Positions 13,678-26,300 of a stretch of 64,000 bases of DNA are shown piece after piece (position 1 is the first letter of the stretch; the number at the start of each line of letters is the position of its first letter). The translations under genes were made by a program, and so were the position numbers. The notes beneath the pieces were generated by a model. The model did not search any database. It was given only the letters and a program-made list of their open reading frames with translations, and was not told the origin of the DNA. The stretch covers positions 16,847,720 to 16,911,719 of the forward strand of contig OZ038438.1 in NCBI GenBank assembly GCA_964036275.1, read 5' to 3'. The stretch comes from Litoditis marina. Lineage: Eukaryota; Nematoda; Chromadorea; Rhabditida; Rhabditidae.

Positions 13678-14255
13678 TGAATCAATTATTATTTGTTCAT
13701 TAATTTAGCATTTTATTTCCTTGTTAGGATGAACAATTCTGTTTTATGATTGGGTACATAGAATATATAATGTTTTGCGCCTAAATTATTGTTTTTTCTT
13801 CATCGATAACTCTCACACTCCAAAAAACGCAGTTTGTGATCTCCTAATTTTTCTTGCATTTTTCGTTTGTGCATTTATCATTATTCTATATTGGTCGAAC
13901 CTATAGGTGCTCTCTTCGGAAGAATCTGATCATGCGCTCTCTCAGCATTTATACTTGCCATTTGACTAGTCTATTACAGGGCCGATGTTCGTGTATGCTT
14001 CTTAACAAATATTTATTTTTGGTTTCAAAGGGTAATATGGAAATGTTTATTGAGCTTATTTACAACTTGTATGGTACATAATTAGGTGACAAATGTGGTT
14101 GTAATAAAAAGGTGTCCGTCTCTCGGTGAATGTTCAACGGTATAATAATTCCTTTTCAAATCCTCGTCGTTGGCTTTGTCTCACAATATTTGAATCTAGC
14201 GTGGAGCAGCTTAATTATATAGAATTAATTACACCCAACTCACTGGAACTTTTTT

Positions 14256-14516
14256 GGCGGATTACAGAAGCAACCGGGTTGATATCAACCAAATGTCAAC
14301 CCGGTTGCTTTTCAGAAGCAACCAACCTCTCTTTACAAAAGCAACCGGGTTGATATTGAAATCAACAAGATCTATTCCGTCACAAAACTCGGTTGCTTTA
14401 GTAAAGAAAGGTTGGTTGGTTCTAAAAAGCAATTTGGTTGCTTTTCGGTTGCTTTACAAAAGCAACCGTGTTGCTTTTTGGTTGATATCAACCCGGTTGC
14501 TTTTTTCTATAAAAAT
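14256..14516. repeat. Second AAGCAACC-type foldback element, right end not intact
   Basis: Starts GGCGGATTACAGAAGCAACC, very like the inner end of the element at 13,285-13,504. It continues as alternating GCAACCGGGTTGATATCAAC blocks in both orientations. A matching right terminus and target duplication are not visible, so it may be truncated or diverged. It lies just downstream of the SBF gene. Confidence 0.6.
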
Positions 14517-15130
14517 ATTTCAACTCAACCAAACTAAATGCGAAGTTGTGTATTTCCCTAAGTAATACACTATTTTATTTCAAATGTAGTGTGAATTTCG
14601 CTCAAACTGCAAAATAAATTGTTTTCGTATCTATTTTCGCCGTATTTGTTTTTATTAGTCTATCAATTTTGGACCTGAACAGTGGGGAAAAGTAGCTATA
14701 ACCTAATTCTCAAATGAATACAAATTTCTCTGCGACATATCTTACTACCGTAATTGAGTACATAGTACTCATTTCATATGGTTTTTTGAACAGAACTGAC
14801 CATCATCTGTTGGTAAATCTCACTTAGTCCTCGGGCGTACTCCGTATTGCATCCATCATTTATGGGGAGTCCTATAACATTCGTATTATTCCATCAGTTT
14901 ATCTTGCTTCGCATCATACTACCACTTGTATTGAGATTGCCGGAGTCGATCCTAGCAAACAGGCATAGTACCGCTCATTCTGCTCTACTGTTATTGTAGT
15001 TGGATTGGGAAAAATTCGAGAAGTGTGCTGTGCTCTATGATCAAACTACACTGTCATGTCCCATAACTCAAATACTTTCATCGCCATATAGGATTTACTC
15101 TACAAAGCAAGCCTTCGTGGTCTCTTATCT

Positions 15131-15212
15131 CGTTGTGTTTGTAGTTGGATTCTGTTGCTTTTCGGTTCGAAGACTCGTAAAATAGGGTGTACATCGAGAT
15201 CAAACTACAACC
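15131..15212. repeat. Short inverted element, TTTGTAGTT...GATCAAACTACAA, copy A
   Basis: About 80 bp with inverted ends (TGTTTGTAGTTGGA at the left, GATCAAACTACAA at the right) and a TTTTCGGTTCGAAG core. It is clearly related to 18,731-18,800, and less closely to 55,714-55,794. Confidence 0.6.
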
Positions 15213-15686
15213 CAGCTTCGAGCATTCCCTATATTAGACCTTCAAACAAATTTTTATTCAATGCAAACATAGTGTGACTGGGACTTACTGGCCGCCGAGG
15301 GGAGTCTGGAGCGTTTTTCCCATCCGTCTGAGAAAGTCAGCTGACTAAGAACAACGGAAACCATAACAAAAAATGTCAAATAACGGAAATCCATGTCAAT
15401 CTGAACAGTATTGTAATCTCAATGAAAATAGGATTGGGGACATACGAGGGAGGGACAATTTCACATGTTTCAGGAGTACCAAAGCACCCCAGGTATTTTC
15501 TAGGAAAGACGGAGTTCGAACAACAATGAAAACTTTTTCAGGGATGTCCCTTGTTCAATAGAACAGTGGAAACGATTATTCAGGAAGAACGTTGATAATA
15601 TTCAAATTGTTTATACTGGTGTAAATCACAATAGTGTTGTTTGTAAGTTCCTTACTCACTAATCAGTTATAGTAGTATATGGTGGT

Positions 15687-16427
15687 TAGGGTTGTTAAAG
15701 TCGAACTCGAAACTCGACTCGACTCGAAAAAACTCGAAAATTTTCGAGTCGAGTCGAACTCGAAACTCGAAAACTCGAAATTTCTCAAAACTCGAAAACT
15801 CGAAATTTTCCAAAACGCGACAACTCGAAAACTCGAAATTTTCCAAAACTCGAAAACTCGAAAACTCGTTTTTTCGCCAAACTCGAAAACTCGAAATTTT
15901 GAACGCGAAAACTCGAAAATCAAAATTTCGGACTCGAAAAATGTATCTTTTGGGTCCAAAAACACTCAAAACTCGACTCTACTCGAAAAAACTCGAAAAT
16001 TTTCGAGTCGAACTCGAAACTCGAAATTTCTCAAAACTCGAAAACTCGAAATTTTCCAAAACGCGACAACTCGAAAACTCGAAATTTTCCAAAACTCGAA
16101 AACTCGAAAACTCGAAATTTTGAACGCGAAAACTCGAAAATCAAAATTTCGGACTCGAAAAATGTGTCTTTTGGGTCCAAAAACACTCAAAACTCGACTC
16201 TACTCGAAAAAACTCGAAAATTTTCGAGTCGAACTCGAAACTCGAAAACTCGAAAACTCGAAATTTCCCAAAACTCGAAAACTCGAAATTTTTCAAAACT
16301 CGAAAACTCGATAACTCGAAAACTCGAAATTTCCCATAACGCGAAAACTCGAAAGCTCGAAAGCTCGAAATTTCCCAAAACCCGAAAACTCGAAAACTCG
16401 AAATTTTGAACTCGATTAACAACCCTA
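15687..16427. mobile_element. hAT-like MITE filled with TCGAAA-type repeats, 8-bp target duplication
   Basis: The element has inverted ends TAGGGTTGTTAA and TTAACAACCCTA and is flanked by perfect 8-bp direct repeats ATGGTGGT (15,679-15,686 and 16,428-16,435). Both are hallmarks of hAT elements. The interior is almost wholly the motif ACTCGAAA and its variants, arranged in a higher-order unit of about 222 bp: the block around TTTTGGGTCCAAAAACACTC recurs at about 15,948 and 16,170. Because TCGAAA lacks stop codons in most frames, spurious ORFs run through it on both strands. No transposase is present. Confidence 0.8.
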
Positions 16428-17378
16428 ATGGTGGTCTTTTGATTATGTTTTCTTTTAAAAATTGTAACGTTCTAGAAGACATCACTTTATCCCCCTATCC
16501 CCAACATCATATCCATGATGTAATGGATGAAGGGATATAGGATCGAGAGCTTGATCAAAAAGTTAGCCCCCGTACTCTTGTCTCGCTTGATGAGGAAGTC
16601 TGTTAGTACTTATAATAGTGTGAAAAGAAACCGTAAAGAGAATTTCTAGTATAAAGTCACATTTCTGGGGGACATATTGCTCATTGATAATTACAGTGTT
16701 GGAAATAGAGAGATAATATACGATGGAAGGAGCTGGCCGTGGAATGAATAACAATGTAGAGGTGGTGGATTGAGATGGAAATCACACTAGTTGAAACTTT
16801 CCCACGTTATTCTCTCAACCGTTCCCAGGCCATGTAGGTAAGACGGATTGATAACAATTCAGCCTTTCTTCAAGGAACTCACTCATTCATGAACATACAA
16901 CAGTTTTATGTATACTTATGGAGTAAGAAATGGAAGTTTCGGGTTTGAACGCTGATAAAGCTACGGTATATTCAAACTTATAATCCAGAAAGCTCTAGGC
17001 ACATATACACTTTCCATCGGCGCTGGTATGAGTCCCGTTTGGGCTCACAAAGTTTTCGTGGTGGTTTCAACCCACATGAGGCTGATAGCTTCCTCGATTT
17101 TCACCCCAACCAGCACCTCTCCTTACACCTTTATAAAATAGAAAAGTATATAGTTGACTACTCCGAACACTGTTATTACCTGCGATAAAAACTATATCAC
17201 GCTCGAACACTATTCGAGCGTAATATCCATTCATGAAATTGCGACAGGATAATTATGGAAAGAGGTTTATAGGACAAAAAGGCTATCTTAGAAGTAAACT
17301 GAATAATCACGTAAAGCCATTGCACGTTTCTGAGTTCTGCTGTGATAAACATGTTTCACGTGACCATACAATGGACTA

Positions 17379-17750
17379 ACAGTATAGGGTCGGTGAGCTA
17401 CATTAAAATCGTTTACTCTGTTTGTTACAGAAAAGAAGTAAAAAAACTTTGTATGAGAACAGCTACAGTGATATATACTTAATGGGAAACTGACGATTGG
17501 ATTGCTCTCAGGTTGGGTCAAAGCTACAATTCTACTTAGCGATGCTGATGTCGTAATCAGTATCTAGGAACAGCTAAGTTTCGCAAAGGTTACTTGTAAG
17601 GGTGGGACTGTGTGAGTTGTCATGTTTAGCAACGGTCTAGACCCCTTCATCCACCCCGTCGCAGTAAACAACTATAGAATAGAACAGTATAGGGTCGGTG
17701 AGCTACATTAAAATCGTATACTCTGATTGTTACAGAAAATAAGTAAAAAA
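17379..17750. repeat. Pair of about 70-bp direct repeats
   Basis: CAGTATAGGGTCGGTGAGCT and the following roughly 50 bp occur at about 17,379 and again at about 17,683, differing at only a few positions. The pair is 303 bp apart and lies in intergenic sequence. It could be the two ends of an element or a local duplication. Confidence 0.6.
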
Positions 17751-18730
17751 AAATACAAGTGAAAATACAAGTGTATGTTCGCCCTGCACATGATATTACT
17801 TATATACAAATAAGGTAGAAATAAACTCACTTCTGTCTCACACCCGTTTCCCCATTCGTGGCACCGTCGAAAAAGGTAGTTCTAACCGAGCCCTCTTAGG
17901 TTTCCACAATGTTGTATTAGTTTTGGATACAAGAAAAGCGAGTCCTTTCTGTATTCGTATTTCTGCTGTAGGTCCTAGAACTTCAAGGAAGTCGTAGAAC
18001 GGCGCTTCCAGTACAGTGTTTAGAATTGACCAGTTGCTCTCGCTGTCTAAGCTGTTATTGTTCGGTCTCTAGGCTGTATTTCTGTTGTTTACTCGGAAGA
18101 GCAATATCAACTCTTTTCCACGTGTATCGCAAAACAATGAATCATAATGATTTTCAGACGTCCTCGTTCTTTACCATAAATTTACAATAAAAGAAAACAT
18201 CTATAAAATCAGCATATGCTCTGAATGCAATATATAAACGCAAAAATTAAAGCTGTGATGCATAAAACCATGTAATTTACAAATTTACTTCTAATGTGAA
18301 AGAATATGGACATGAAGAATAAAAGTGTACCAACTTTCATTGACCTGTAAGATTATCCGTGGTCGAACAAAACAATAATGATAGGGTGTTAATAAAGATA
18401 TAAACAAACAAATTATGTGGACTAATAGGAGATCAAGAAACTTTCATAACCCATATTGAGTTGGCTTCTAATCAGTGGAATGCTTCACGTACATATCGCC
18501 CGACCGAGTTCCAACTTCTCACTGCAAGTTATTTCATGAAATGGCTAAAGTGTAATGTACACCAGAATTGTACCAGGGAGAACATATACGCACCACGTAA
18601 AGTCTATAAAGGAACACCAGAGAGTATAGTGTTCCACATCCGATACGAGTTATCCGCCAAAAAATAGGTGTAGGTTTCGCTCTCTTCAAAGCAAGCTCAT
18701 ACGGTGTATGTTGCCTATACCGTTGTTTGC

Positions 18731-18800
18731 GTTTGTAGTTGTACCCTGTCTTTTCGGTCGAAGTTCGTGAATTATGAGGTGTAACAGATTAAACTACAAC
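18731..18800. repeat. Short inverted element, copy B
   Basis: GTTTGTAGTTGTACCCTG, then CTTTTCGGTCGAAGTTCGTG and GATTAAACTACAAC, follows the order and spacing of copy A at 15.13 kb. The ends are inverted and the core is shared. Confidence 0.55.
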
Positions 18801-19149
18801 TAATATTTTGTCACTCTCTGAGTTAGAGTTGCTCCCGTTTACTAACTATCTTCCATAGATCACAAATATGTATCCCAAACATTATAAACCTAGAATGGGG
18901 TACCTTCCGGGGCCCGCCAATGAGCTTTTCGTAAAAACTCGGCTGAGCCGCCAGATAGAGAAGTGTTGGCAAGTTGTTTAGTTGTCTTCCCTCACCTGTC
19001 TGCCTCGACTCGTTCGTCGTAGTTTGTGAATATCGATCAGTTGGATGGAGAATCGCGGTCTCCAGGCGGTCGACTCTGTTTGGGGAGAAGCCACATACAG
19101 CACTTTCCGCGAGAATAGTTGTCGTAGCTAAAAGATTCACTGGACAGTC

Positions 19150-19376
19150 TGGCCCTTCACGAACAGAACCGCAAACCGGTCACTACAAAACCGAATCGAC
19201 CGCACCGTCATTCGGGACCTTAACCTTATGTCTTGTTGGTTTGAATCATGAGTAAAATGGTTCGGTTCAAACCTTTCATTGGAGAACCAGTCGGTTCAGA
19301 ATGTCGGTTCGGTTCTCGAGTGACCGGTTCGCGGTTCGGTTCGGGAAGTATACGGGTACCCGGTTCTTCAGCGAAT
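19150..19376. repeat. GAACCG/CGGTTC foldback sequence
   Basis: The left arm (GAACCGCAAACCGGTCACTA at about 19,165) is inverted relative to the right arm (AGTGACCGGTTCGCGGTTC at about 19,318). GGTTCGGTTC-type motifs fill the loop side. Clear termini and a target duplication were not found. It resembles the other motif-amplified foldback elements in style. Confidence 0.5.
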
Positions 19377-19533
19377 CCCCCGGTAAGGAGGGAAATCACC
19401 AGATAGCAAACAGATTTGTGTGTTTCAAGTTTCGTATTGTGTATTCATAATCAATATTATTTTGCGCTTTCTCAAGTGGAAGATACGTGTTTCAAGTTTT
19501 TTCACGACATACACGAAACAACGGGAGTCGTAC

Positions 19534-22500
19534 CTGCAGTTTGAACGAAGAGCTCATTCCAAAATATATTGCAAAGTTGAGAGGGTACGTCAGAATTATC
19601 AAAAAATTGCTGAAAATCGTGATCCGTCAGGAAATGCAAATAATAGTTTTTACAGGATTTCTCAAACATTCGGTGGTGAAGATGAATGGTTCCCCTAAGT
19701 TCAAGAAAAGCAATATATACTGAATAGATTTTTTATATGGTCCTCTTCAGAGCTCGTTTTTTGGAGAGAACAAATAAAGAACATTGCAAATGGGAGTAGT
19801 GTGAGTATTGGGTGTTTTCTGAACTAACCGAACAATGAGAAGATGATTGACAAACGTATAAATGTCCTTGTCAAACATTCCATAAAATACCACAAGCATA
19901 TGTGTAATGAATATTAGAGCCAGTGGAATTTCGATCAGAAGAAAAATGGCGATGACAACGACCAACATGCGGGTGGTAGCATTCATGAGACGGTTGGAAG
20001 AGAGGCAGCCGGGAACTCCGTTCTAAAATAATATGTTCTGATCATTTATTTATTCTAAATTAACTGCATCATATTCTGTGTGAAGTAGAAACTTTCGTAA
20101 TATTCTAGGAATCTATCAAACTCTGCCATTGTTATGAGTATGAAAAGTGGAATATTGAACTGAAATCTACATTAGTACTATTTGAGTTATGAACTCTTAT
20201 TGTCTGTTCTTTATGAAAGTTCCGCTGATTTCGGGAAGTTTTCTATGTTTTATCTTGACCACAACGTAGGAGAAAAAGGTACATAGCACCGCCAGGCAAA
20301 TAATTGTTTTTGAACGTCCCCCTAACTAGTTTACAAACTCGAACATCGAATAAACTTTCGGTTTTCTGAACCGAGTTGATCAGCTATTCGGTTTGGAACA
20401 AAATATACCTTCTTGGCTTCACCAAACTCACCATGCTCCTGTTAGATATTTGATGTACAGAACGTTTTCGATCTGCTCGATTGACTGTTTTGAACAGACA
20501 AGTCGTGAATACTATGAGTAGCACACAAGGTACGATGTGTACGAGTACTGCACGGAAACACAACAGGCCAGCTCGCCATGTATCCACACCAATCCACTGA
20601 AATTTTGCCGTTTCAAATGTGCAACGGGTCAGTTGAACCTCTACCTTCTAACGACTATGGTCGAATAGAATTGTGTACATTTAAACGAGTTCAACATCGA
20701 CGTTTTACTATGAGATGGTTATTTTTTCCTTTTTTTTATATTTTGCTCGGGACGTCATTTCGCCTCTTCTCTTGCATGTTAAACTCGTCTATGTAACTCC
20801 ATGAATTGATAATATTTCTTGTGTTATTTCGGTCGAAACGAAAAATGCCCTCATTAGTAATCACGTTTTTAACGTTGTGCTGGTCGGCACGTGTTTACCT
20901 CATCGATTAGGTTGACGTCTTTTCGATAACAAACTCGATGTGAGGAATCAATTGGAACAGTGACACTGTACTCGGTCATCATTGATGGCATCTCACTGAA
21001 ATTTACAATTAATGTTGATGGTCAAGCTAGTCGAAATATTCCCACTTCAATGTATATAACTATTCTGTCAATCCCTCTCTATTCATATTTTCCTCACTTT
21101 CGGTAAGCGATAAACGGTTACAAGTGCACAATTGCAGTAGAAACACAAGGTGAGTGTATTTTTCCCATACAGACTTGAAGAAGGACGATTATCTGATCCA
21201 ATCCCAACGCTTCAGTCCTTTAAACTGCAATACATTTTTCAATTGCAGTTTGAAGGACAGTTGGCACGGGATTGGTCCACATAATCGTCCTACTTCAAGA
21301 TCAGAGAGTCAGTTCAACAGCAACATTGCGAAACTCTTCAGTGTGTAAACTTCTGTTTCATAGCCAGCACTTTGCTTCACCGTCTGCGCTAAGTATTGGA
21401 AAGTCTAGTCAGTGTTTTCATAAAGAGTTGAGAACGTTGCTACGACAACCAGCCAGGCATGTTCTGTTACTCATTTGTATGATGCACTTTGTCAACCGAC
21501 ACGAGAGATCAGTTACTTATGTGTGATTATCAACATTTACTTAGTGTACTTATAGTCCGAATGAAACATGAGAGGGGTGAGGCATAGTGATCAAGGGAAC
21601 ACTCCGAACGATAGCTTTCGAAGCACCAATGATATAATAAAGAAAAATACCGGGTGGAAATCTTCCGTTTAATGAGGTCTTATAAACGAAAAAACTTAAT
21701 GAGGTCCTATTTTAAACAGTTCATCAATGACACACGGTTTAATCCACTAGTGCACTTACATACTAGCAACGATAAGGCAAGCCATAAGAGTAGTTGGAAA
21801 ATACTTCAAATCAAAATTTGAGAAGAGACACTGGATTACGTTGGATCTGCGTGGGAATATAACGTCCACAAGTCCCTCAGTCACATGATAAGTGTGTGTT
21901 ATGTTCTTCTTCATTCCTACTAAGACTCCTACAGTAGAAATACAAAATGTTCAATACGTTCAAATTACTTAAATGTATTCTGTTACCATACTGCAAGGAG
22001 TGTACCAAAATGTTTCCGACAGAGATTAATTTCGCATCAGGAAACAGTTATTGCAAAAATTGAATGTGTACTGTAGGAGTTTCAGTAGGAATGGTGTTGA
22101 CTATACAGCGACACCAACATTTTCTACAGCTCTGTTCACGATTAAGATTCTGACCTGAGGAATGAGCAGGCACAAATCAGAAGAATGAGAGAACGGGTCC
22201 GCCTGGGGGTACATAACCTGCAGAGAAACAAGTTGATGCTACCGAACACTCATCAGAAACTGCTCCTAGCATCACAGTGGTTCACGTGCGTGAACGTGAT
22301 CTACTTTGACCTATTACTTAACTAATCTAAAATCTACTGGGACTAGCATAAGTTGTATACGTAATACCTGTTAACGAGGGATGGGAGACAGACATAGACG
22401 TATCTCTGAATAGCCAGATAAACGGTTAACCAGTTGGCCGCTGTGTGGAATCTGGAAAAAAAACATAGAAGGACGTGCAGCTGTCATTTGTTGAATATTC

Positions 22501-23358
22501 TGCCTGGAGAATGCGCAAACTAGTGAATACTACCTAATAAAACGGAATACTGCAGTTGTATTTCTATTTATCCGGAACACATAGTAAAAACAGTGTCTAA
22601 AGCACAAACCACAATCGTACTCATAATTTTTTTAATCATATCTTTGCCCAATTCTTTGTAAAATGAATTGTTTGAGAAATATTACTAAAATAATCCAGAT
22701 CTTTCAATCGGCTTACATTGTGGGAAGTTGAACAGCCAGGTAGGGATGAAATTTGCACCAGAAGTCCGTGAGTCCGTTCTGTTCGTCAACACTGTAGCCA
22801 CCAAATGTATAATAGTAAAGAAACCAGGGACACGATGATAGACCTGTAGAGAAAAACATCGTTCTACTCTCACGTAGTTTCATGTTTTCCTCGTAGATAA
22901 ACATTAAAATTATGCATTTCAGTAGTTTGGTAGAATCGAAAAGAAATATATTGAAAATTTGAGTGCTCTGACAATCTTTTGCACTTCTGCAATAATACTG
23001 CTATGACTACTTGCATCACTGTACTGTGCGATAATTCCTACAGCAGTTTTTACCTCACTGCTATTATCATCGAGCGAATAGTTTCCATCAATGCAATTAA
23101 TTGTATCGGGGACTATGATTCAAAAAACATTGAGTCTGGTGAATACAGTAGTGTCATTGCCTGCAACATGTTTGGCCAGTAATGAGGACCTGTCATGAGT
23201 TCCGTGATGGCCATGGATAGCAATATGGCATTGGTGGGGGTCCTCAGGTTCTTGTTGGACAGGACGACCACGATGAAGGAATTGGTGAACAGTGTGATCA
23301 GAATCACGATAGGAGCTGCGAAGCCGTACAAGGGACGGGCCAACCAAGTAGGCTGACT
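19534..23358 (-). CDS. Peptide GPCR of the sex-peptide / myosuppressin receptor group (both ends incomplete)
   Basis: Rhodopsin-class receptor, expected at the neuronal or muscle plasma membrane. Eight exons join in frame (975 nt): 23190-23358, 22717-22843, 22368-22451, 22155-22217, 20899-20995, 20432-20596, 19829-20022, 19534-19609. All seven membrane helices are visible: TM1 (APIVILITLFTNSFIVVVLS), TM2 ending AITELMTG, a YTFGGY extracellular segment, TM3 ending AIQRYVYVC in place of DRY, a short TM4, EL2 with a Cys, TM5 (HIVPCVLLIVF), TM6 (TTRMLVVVIAIFLLIEIPLA) and TM7 with YPLNFAIYFGM in place of NPxxY. These match Drosophila SPR and the nematode dmsr/sprr receptors. The N-terminal exon(s) right of 23,358 and the cytoplasmic tail left of 19,534 were not found. 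The join from TM4 to EL2 looks a few residues short. A hairpin element sits in the 20,996-22,154 intron. The exact ligand class cannot be told. Confidence 0.85.
21174..21299. mobile_element. 126-bp hairpin MITE, copy 1 (GPCR intron)
   Basis: Begins CTTGAAGAAGGACGATTAT and ends ATAATCGTCCTACTTCAAG, with a second inner inverted pair (CCTTTAAACTGCAAT / ATTGCAGTTTGAAGG) around a short TACATTTTTCA loop. Close copies lie at 50,794-50,919 and 52,069-52,193. Confidence 0.75.
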
Positions 23359-26300
23359 CTGGAACAAACAAACGTTTCTCGCTAAACTGTTTCCTCCCCT
23401 GTGTTTCTATTTTCCACCCCGAGAACCAAACTATGATTTTAGTCTCTCTCTTTCATGTGGAAAGCGTTAAATGCCGGAGACTGAGAACTCGCAACAGCAA
23501 TGTGCAAACGGGTGGTGACTTCGCCATCAGTATAGCAAAACTAGTGAAATTTACAGTATTCATCCTCATCTTAACGCGGTGAGTAGTTGCAGTCAAGAAT
23601 CATTTCAGGATTCGAGCCTGCTGCGAGCCTGAGCCTGCTCCAACATAAACTCCAGAAACACATTTTGTTTGAATGCCAATCCTACAAATACACTAGTTTT
23701 TGGTTTTTTTTCAGTTGGTCACCGTTTTTCGTATTACTAGAGCAGTAGGCAACTGGAAAGTGATCTAAGATCGAAATCCAATATTCGTTAACGGTGAAAA
23801 GCGCAGGTTGTTTCAATGGATGAAGAAGGTTACGAAATCACTGGTTAGATATAGAATTAGCCGCATGTTGTACATGTTTGCTTCACATGTCCATGTAGTT
23901 TACTGGTTTTTAGTTTGTCTTCTGTATTGAAAGCAACACCTTCCAGAATAAAAGTGTTCTCTCATTCTCACTCTCGAGTTTTTTTTAGAAAGATAGAGAT
24001 TCAAGAACAAAAGTTATATAAATTCAATACCTACATCTTGTTCTGTTTCCTCATGGAAGCGGACTACGTAACTGACACCGCGTTAGGATCTATGTACAAA
24101 AAAACCGGAACACCCTCTCTTTAGTTCTGAAAATTTGATTAGAGGGAAACTATATCTTCAAGACAATGAAAGGTGCGCCATACCTGGGATATATTCACCA
24201 CGTGGAGCAATCGCGGAGAAGTTGATTCAACCCATTCAATATCTGTTTGACGATCAAAATATCCGAGACCCAATAAATTCAGTATATCCAACATTTTCCT
24301 ACCTACAACATATGGAAGTAAGTGTGAAGAATTGCTCTGGCCTGACTCACCAAAAGTTATAGAAAAGAGCCCGCACAAAGACTTCTTAATGAAGTAGTTG
24401 AATAAAGGACGAAATGAGTAAATAGATTAGCTGCGAATTCAAAGATGTAGTCATGCGTTTGGTGAGGAAAACATGAGAGATAGACAAATTATAGAGTGAA
24501 GCAATCATGATGAAGGTCTTTATCGGGAACTAGTCTAGTCGTGGATGGTTAACACAGAAACTTCTTCGTATTCAGTTCTATTACTCACTCAAACGAGATG
24601 GTAACAAAACGATACAAGCCTGAGTTGCTTGGCCGGAAAGATTTGCTTAGAATACTGATTTGTCACATACGTGGCCATTTAGTTTTTCAACTTTGTCCTT
24701 TCACGTCCTTTGGAACAACTTTACTTAATCTTCCGATTTTCCGAAATTCCAGCCACCTTCCATTCTTGAACGTCAAGTATTCAGGAAAAGTTTGAGCACA
24801 CTCACACGTTTCACGTTTTACACGTTTCGATAGAAGGCGAAATTGAATTAACTACATGCCTTGACGATCTCGAGAGCAGAGTTACTCTTTAAATTTCGTT
24901 GTGTTTCTTTGCCGAACGTCTCAAAGTAACCGAAACCCCTTATTTATGACTGTACAGTTTCGTGACATTAGGAAAGTCTGCGTGAAAGTCGTTCTCACAG
25001 TGATTTATAACTGATTTATACCTACTAATAAATGTTGAATTGGAATTAATTTGTTGTGAAGAAGAAAGTTTCAGCACAAAGGAAGCTGTCCTATTACGGC
25101 TAAGCAACTGCACATTTTTCATTTTCTAGCGGCATTCCGCGTATTTAGTCGTTCGGAAAGAACGCATGAACTGGGCACCCCTGTTATTAGACCTAAAATG
25201 ACGGTCTAACCCTCAAGATCAAGATTTATTCCACCAACGAGTAGAGTACGCTTTCTGCAGTTTCGAGTTGGAATCACTGTTTCAACAACAACCTCTTGAA
25301 TACTTTTTCGAAAACGCCTTGCGATGGTGGCATATTCACATACAATGCCGCACGGCTGTAATTAATATTAATTGGTAGGATTGCGAACGTCTGCACCAGT
25401 TTCAGGCTAGTCGTCTTTTCACAAGACTCGAGACTAAGGAAGTTTATACGAGGCGTTTTCGTATAATTTTATTTTCAAGACAGTATGCGGTCAAGACCAG
25501 CACATAATCCTTTAGGCTTTTGTGGTTGGAACCGAACCCAGTGCAATTAACCCTAGATTTCAATTGAAATTACGTAAATGTCAGCTCACAAAAAGCGTGA
25601 GGATGCATTTATGTTGATTGCTAACGTTGTGGTTCAAAACACAAAGAATACTAGGGCAAAATGACTGTCATTGGTCATGGGAAACTTGCAGAGAACACAA
25701 GTTCTTACGATACATATTTTCCGCAAGACTACTATTTTCTAAAAGTGCGTAACTGAGAGGGACACTGGAAGCTAGAATATCATAAGACAGCACAATGTTT
25801 TTCCTCTAAGCGGAAGAAAACATCGTAGATGGATACAAAATATTATAGCCCATCTTGTGATTAATTTCAAGGTAATATGATATGACTCAGAGAAAGGAAG
25901 TCGACGTATTACAACTATAATAGTATTGTAAGATTTTATATTGTGAAATTTTCTCACTATGTGACGAACAATCCTGCAAGGATCGGAGTTGAACTGCTCA
26001 CGCTATCTGGAGAAGTTTTCATCAGACACAGTGTAGTTACAGTTATCATCAATATCAATGAACTTTAAATGTTACAGTGTCTAATATTGACCGAACAAGA
26101 AAAACTTCAGTGATAACTGGCACTATGTTTTTTGGATAAAAAAAACAGAAAAGCTTTGCTGAACTTCTCTTGAAGAAGGCGGGGAGCAATTAGAGAAGCG
26201 ACAAATGAGGCTCATATTCTCTATACATTTATTTCCATGAACTAGGATCCAAAGAAAGAAATAGAGAAGCCAATTGGCCAAAACGACTTTATGCAATGAA

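Larger units (their letters stand above)
13678..19533. other. Intergenic region between SBF and the GPCR gene, repeats only
   Basis: No ORF here looks protein-coding. The region holds the foldback element at 14.26-14.52 kb, the hAT-like element at 15.69-16.43 kb, two copies of a short inverted element (15.13-15.21 and 18.73-18.80 kb), a 70-bp direct repeat at 17.38 and 17.68 kb, and GGTTCG-type foldback sequence at 19.15-19.38 kb. The 3' UTR and poly(A) site of the SBF gene and the last exon and UTR of the GPCR gene should also lie at its edges but could not be fixed. Confidence 0.6.

Noticed and set aside
15663..16485. Long overlapping ORFs on both strands (up to 211 codons)
   Set aside because: They are a by-product of stop-free TCGAAA-type repeats inside the hAT-like element; the products are low-complexity KTRKLE or FRVFEF repeats.
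24139..24378. Minus-strand ORF (MCGLFSITFGE start) as the missing GPCR N-terminus
   Set aside because: No splice phase or receptor-like feature connects it to the exon at 23,190-23,358.
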